DNA of 64,000 nucleotides from Bugulina stolonifera. Its lineage: Eukaryota; Bryozoa; Gymnolaemata; Cheilostomatida; Bugulidae. Below the pieces are notes generated by a model. That model had not been told where the DNA came from. It saw nothing but the letters and a program-made list of their open reading frames with translations, and did no database searches. The stretch covers positions 15,151,376 through 15,215,375 of the forward strand of contig OW285194.1 in the NCBI GenBank assembly GCA_935421135.1. The letters run 5' to 3'. Both the position numbers and the translations under genes were made by a program. Shown in pieces: positions 61,901 through 64,000 of the stretch. Numbering within the stretch: position 1 is the first letter of the stretch; every line of letters begins with the position of its first letter.

Positions 61901-64000
61901 CACAGCTTCTCTCTATTATAATAATTAGCAGCCTTTAAAAGTACTGTGTACATGTACAATAGGCAGGTAAAGTACCTTAATGTCTGGTAATTAATTCAAA
62001 CTTGCACAATAAAGTATCCTGGTTACATTGCCAGGAACGAATATAACTTGACATTTTCTGGCAAAAGTGTAACAACTATGGGACAGTACTTAACCAGCCC
62101 CTTTTATTAATATTCATAATAATAATATAACTAGTGGTTAAGATCTTGCCCTTAGATCAGATAGCCTGAGTTTCATTTCCTGGCAGAGACGAGCCTCTCA
62201 GACTTTGGTTAGTCACACAGTCTCTGCAGATCAGGACTTTAAACCACTATTATTATTTTAATAAATTAGGGAATTTTGCTGAACCACAACAAGCTAAGCC
62301 CTTACTCACCTTCACAGTGGTGGATATAATCTTCACTCCAATCCCCCCAGTCGTTACAGTGGATCTTTCTGCTACTAGTATCCAACCCTTTGAGTATAAA
62401 CCCTGTATGGTTACACACTCTGTGTACGTAGAACCCAGTGTGATACTCTACTACGGAGTCATGGCTTGATATGTATGAGTTAGCTGTTGATGATGTCACA
62501 ATATCCTCCAGTTTACACGGTCTAGCTGTAATTAGTATACATGTAATAGTATAACATATTGCAGTATACACGTCTAGCTGTAATATAATAGTACAGTGTG
62601 GTAGAGTTATAATACGATAGTCCCATAATGTACCATAATTTTCTAAATCATGAACCTGGAGACATCTCAAGGAGTTAAAATATTATATGAAAAGCTTTTG
62701 AGGAACCTAAAGAAAGCTAATTTGACAAACAAGCTACAGTGTAGACTGAGGCCTTATATCTCACCATAACACGTAGGTGGGGAGTTATTCCACCTCCCAT
62801 TAGATAGACACTCGATCATAACATTCCCTGGTTTCTGTTTACGGTAACCATAGTTACAGGAGAAGTACAGTTTTGTCCCAGGAGCCACTACTGATCTAAC
62901 TTCTGGTGTGACACTCACATTCAAGCTAATATCTAAATGTAAAGTTATTGCAACCATTAAAGTTGTTGTGAAGACTATAAATTGTATATAGTAATATGTA
63001 ATCATGTATAACACTGAGAACACTGAAGTATCAGTGGGTCTACACTTCCATGGTCTACACTTCCATGGTCTACACTTCCATGGTCTACACTTCCATGGTC
63101 TACACTTCCATGGTCTACACTTCCATGGTCTACACTTCCATGGTCTACACTTCCATGGTCTACACTTCCATGGTCTACACTTCCATGGTCTACACTTCCA
63201 TGGTCTACACTTCCATGGTCTACACTTCCATGGTCTACACTTCCATGGTCTACACTTCCATGGTCTACACTTCCATGGTCTACACTTCCATGGTCTACAC
63301 TTCCATGGTCTACACTTCCATGGTCTACACTTCCATGGTCTACACTTCCATGGTCTACACTTCCATGGTCTACACTTCCATGGTCTACACTTCCATGGTC
63401 TACACTTCCATGGTCTACACTTCCATGGTCTACACTTCCATGGTCTACACTTCCATGGTCTACACTTCCATGGTCTACACTTCCATGGTCTACACTTCCA
63501 TGGTCTACACTTCCATGGTCTACACTTCCATGGTCTACACTTCCATGGTCTACACTTCCATGGTCTACACTTCCATGGTCTACACTTCCATGGTCTACAC
63601 TTCCATGGTCTACACTTCCATGGTCTACACTTCCATGGTCTACACTTCCATGGTCTACACTTCCATGGTCTACACTTCCATGGTCTACACTTCCATGGTC
63701 TACACTTCCATGGTCTACACTTCCATGGTCTACACTTCCATGGTCTACACTTCCATGGTCTACACTTCCATGGTCTACACTTCCATGGTCTACACTTCCA
63801 TGGTCTACACTTCCATGGTCTACACTTCCATGGTCTACACTTCCATGGTCACTTCTCTACACTAGTGACTGTGACTTTCCCCCTTTCTTTAAATAATTTT
63901 CATACAAAAAGCAGTGTAGATACATTAGTTGTCTTACTGTTTACACGTATAGTTGTATTACCTGGTGGTTGACAGCATTTCTGCAAGTAGGTTTTGTCTC
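53253..64000 (-). CDS. Gene D: inverted paralogue of gene C (partial, 5' end off the window)
   Basis: Eighteen exons in transcription order: 64000-63962 (partial), 62932-62765, 62525-62310, 61912-61691, 61308-61108, 60956-60765, 60363-60290, 60019-59894, 59720-59615, 59006-58885, 57606-57470, 57049-56899, 56476-56313, 56182-56058, 55990-55790, 55643-55541, 55436-55364, 53319-53253 (TAA). They match gene C exons 13-30 one to one, many with identical length (168, 216, 222, 201, 192, 74, 106, 122, 151, 164). Domains: end of TSP1, six CCPs, FN3-like, membrane-proximal, transmembrane helix, tail. N-terminal modules presumably lie to the right. One problem: the membrane exon must be entered in phase 0 while the previous exon leaves in phase 1, so the gene may be broken there or use an unseen splice. 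Last intron hosts a mobile element. Confidence 0.75.
53371..53656 (+). repeat. Left inverted-repeat arm
   Basis: Reverse complement of 55067-55335, including the hairpin and the tRNA-like segment. Confidence 0.8.
53491..53560 (-). repeat. tRNA-like Pol III segment (left arm)
   Basis: On the minus strand it has A box TGGCTCAGTTGG and B box GGTTCGATTCC at tRNA spacing. The acceptor-stem ends do not pair, so it is a tRNA-derived repeat rather than a working tRNA. Confidence 0.65.
55067..55335 (-). repeat. Right inverted-repeat arm
   Basis: Reverse complement of 53371-53656; it ends about 30 nt from the gene D exon at 55364-55436. Confidence 0.8.
55151..55220 (+). repeat. tRNA-like Pol III segment (right arm)
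   Basis: Plus-strand copy with the same intact A box TGGCTCAGTTGG and B box GGTTCGATTCC; non-pairing ends as in the left copy. Transcription would point outward into gene D exons. Confidence 0.65.
56058..59720 (-). CDS. Gene D: FN3-like and membrane-proximal region
   Basis: Exons 59720-59615, 59006-58885, 57606-57470, 57049-56899, 56476-56313 and 56182-56058. Landmarks shared with gene C are IYIQSVEP, KAFALIVCDIITYLP, YYDGKLV, VWGCYQTMPPC, YCNGELKPMSTFCVKLRA and DDDYFDSPCS. Overall protein identity is clearly lower than in the CCP exons. If the 64-nt intron after 56058 is retained, translation stops two codons later (TRE then stop), giving a secreted form. Confidence 0.72.
57718..58911. repeat. 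41-nt minisatellite (about 29 copies) containing a splice donor
   Basis: Near-identical copies of a 41-nt unit. On the gene's sense strand each unit contains CATCTGTATAACCTATCG|GTGAGT, which is the 3' end and donor of gene D exon 59006-58885. The first (rightmost) copy is the real exon end; the rest fill the following intron. Units vary mainly at TGTAC/TGTGC and GAG/GCG. Confidence 0.95.
59894..62932 (-). CDS. Gene D: six CCP domains
   Basis: Exons 62932-62765, 62525-62310, 61912-61691, 61308-61108, 60956-60765, 60363-60290 and 60019-59894. CCP endings such as IECLSNGRWNNSPPTC, NDWGDWSEDYIHHC and CIENNRWQLLDYRPC are visible. The split sixth CCP uses a normal GT donor (ACACT|GTGAGT), where gene C has GC. 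An in-frame longer form of the 60956-60765 exon is possible through a second donor at 60696, adding 23 residues that repeat the CCP end. Introns 61309-61690 and 61913-62309 hold nothing coding. Confidence 0.78.
60696..60764 (-). repeat. Duplicated 3' part of a CCP exon
   Basis: In frame with the exon at 60765-60956, this 69-nt segment encodes VECLPVLTWLTLPLGC, a second copy of IECLPDLTWSAPPANC, and ends in its own donor CTGTACAG|GTACAC in the same phase. Confidence 0.65.
62097..62272 (+). mobile_element. Possible small tRNA-derived element
   Basis: A TAGTGGTTAAGATCTTGCC segment (A-box-like) and a degenerate B-box GAGTTTCATTTCC are flanked by AT-rich inverted repeats (TAATAATATAACTAGTGG and CCACTATTATTATTTTA). 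It lies in a gene D intron. Confidence 0.35.
63037..63850. repeat. 15-nt minisatellite, about 54 copies
   Basis: Virtually perfect copies of GGTCTACACTTCCAT fill most of the gene D intron between the TSP1 and first CCP exons. The open frames across it (GLHFH and MVYTS repeats) come from the 15-nt period and are not genes. Confidence 0.95.
63962..64000 (-). CDS. Gene D: end of TSP1 exon (cut by window edge)
   Basis: 39 nt encoding DKTYLQKCCQPP before donor CCACCAG|GTAATA, homologous to ESVQKEKCCQRP of gene C exon 13. Confidence 0.65.

Noticed and set aside
63004..63972. 322-codon GLHFH-repeat and 271-codon MVYTS-repeat frames
   Set aside because: Open only because the 15-nt period is a multiple of three; they lie inside a gene D intron on the opposite strand.

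Overview
The window looks like nuclear DNA of an early-branching animal, most likely a sponge. The evidence is short GT-AG introns with strong sites, modular extracellular proteins (C-type lectin, sushi/CCP, thrombospondin-1, NHL, Reeler), abundant TACATGTA-type words, and no bacterial operon layout. Species cannot be fixed from sequence alone. All gene models below were built by eye from splice sites, intron phases and paralogue comparison.

Left half (1-33078, minus strand): one gene dominates. A single stop-free exon of about 31.5 kb encodes about 10,500 residues of Thr/Ser/Pro-rich, Cys-free, mucin-like 29-residue repeats. Immediately downstream on the same strand are three small exons (1211-1155, 841-678, 168-1) joined by matching intron phases. 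The last two encode a domain closely resembling the dystroglycan-type cadherin-like (CADG) module that follows the mucin region in dystroglycan. I read this as a giant dystroglycan-like surface protein whose membrane end lies left of base 1 and whose 5' end is unresolved. The array was built by nested tandem duplications of about 3.5, 2.75 and 3.05 kb.

Middle (33.9-38.9 kb, minus strand): two paralogous three-exon genes encode small secreted proteins made of a signal peptide and a single Reeler domain (163 and 157 residues), each with a poly(A) signal. Intron 1 of the first carries a run of about 30 CAG units.

Right half: two convergent, tail-to-tail paralogues encode modular single-pass receptors. 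Gene C (plus, about 39960-53144, 30 exons, about 1,741 residues) reads NHL-like propeller, Cys-rich segment, C-type-lectin-like domain, two CCPs, second C-type-lectin-like domain, TSP1, six CCPs, FN3-like membrane-proximal region, transmembrane helix, tail. Gene D (minus, 64000 to 53253) repeats the part from TSP1 onward with nearly identical exon lengths and phases. Two exons show very high nucleotide identity, suggesting gene conversion. A 2-kb element with inverted repeats containing tRNA-like Pol III boxes sits in the last intron of D.

The most unusual small-scale pattern is that three separate tandem arrays in genes C and D have amplified a splice site itself: five acceptors at 46.2 kb, three donors at 51.65 kb, and about 29 donors at 57.7-58.9 kb. 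One homologous intron has switched to a GC-AG donor.
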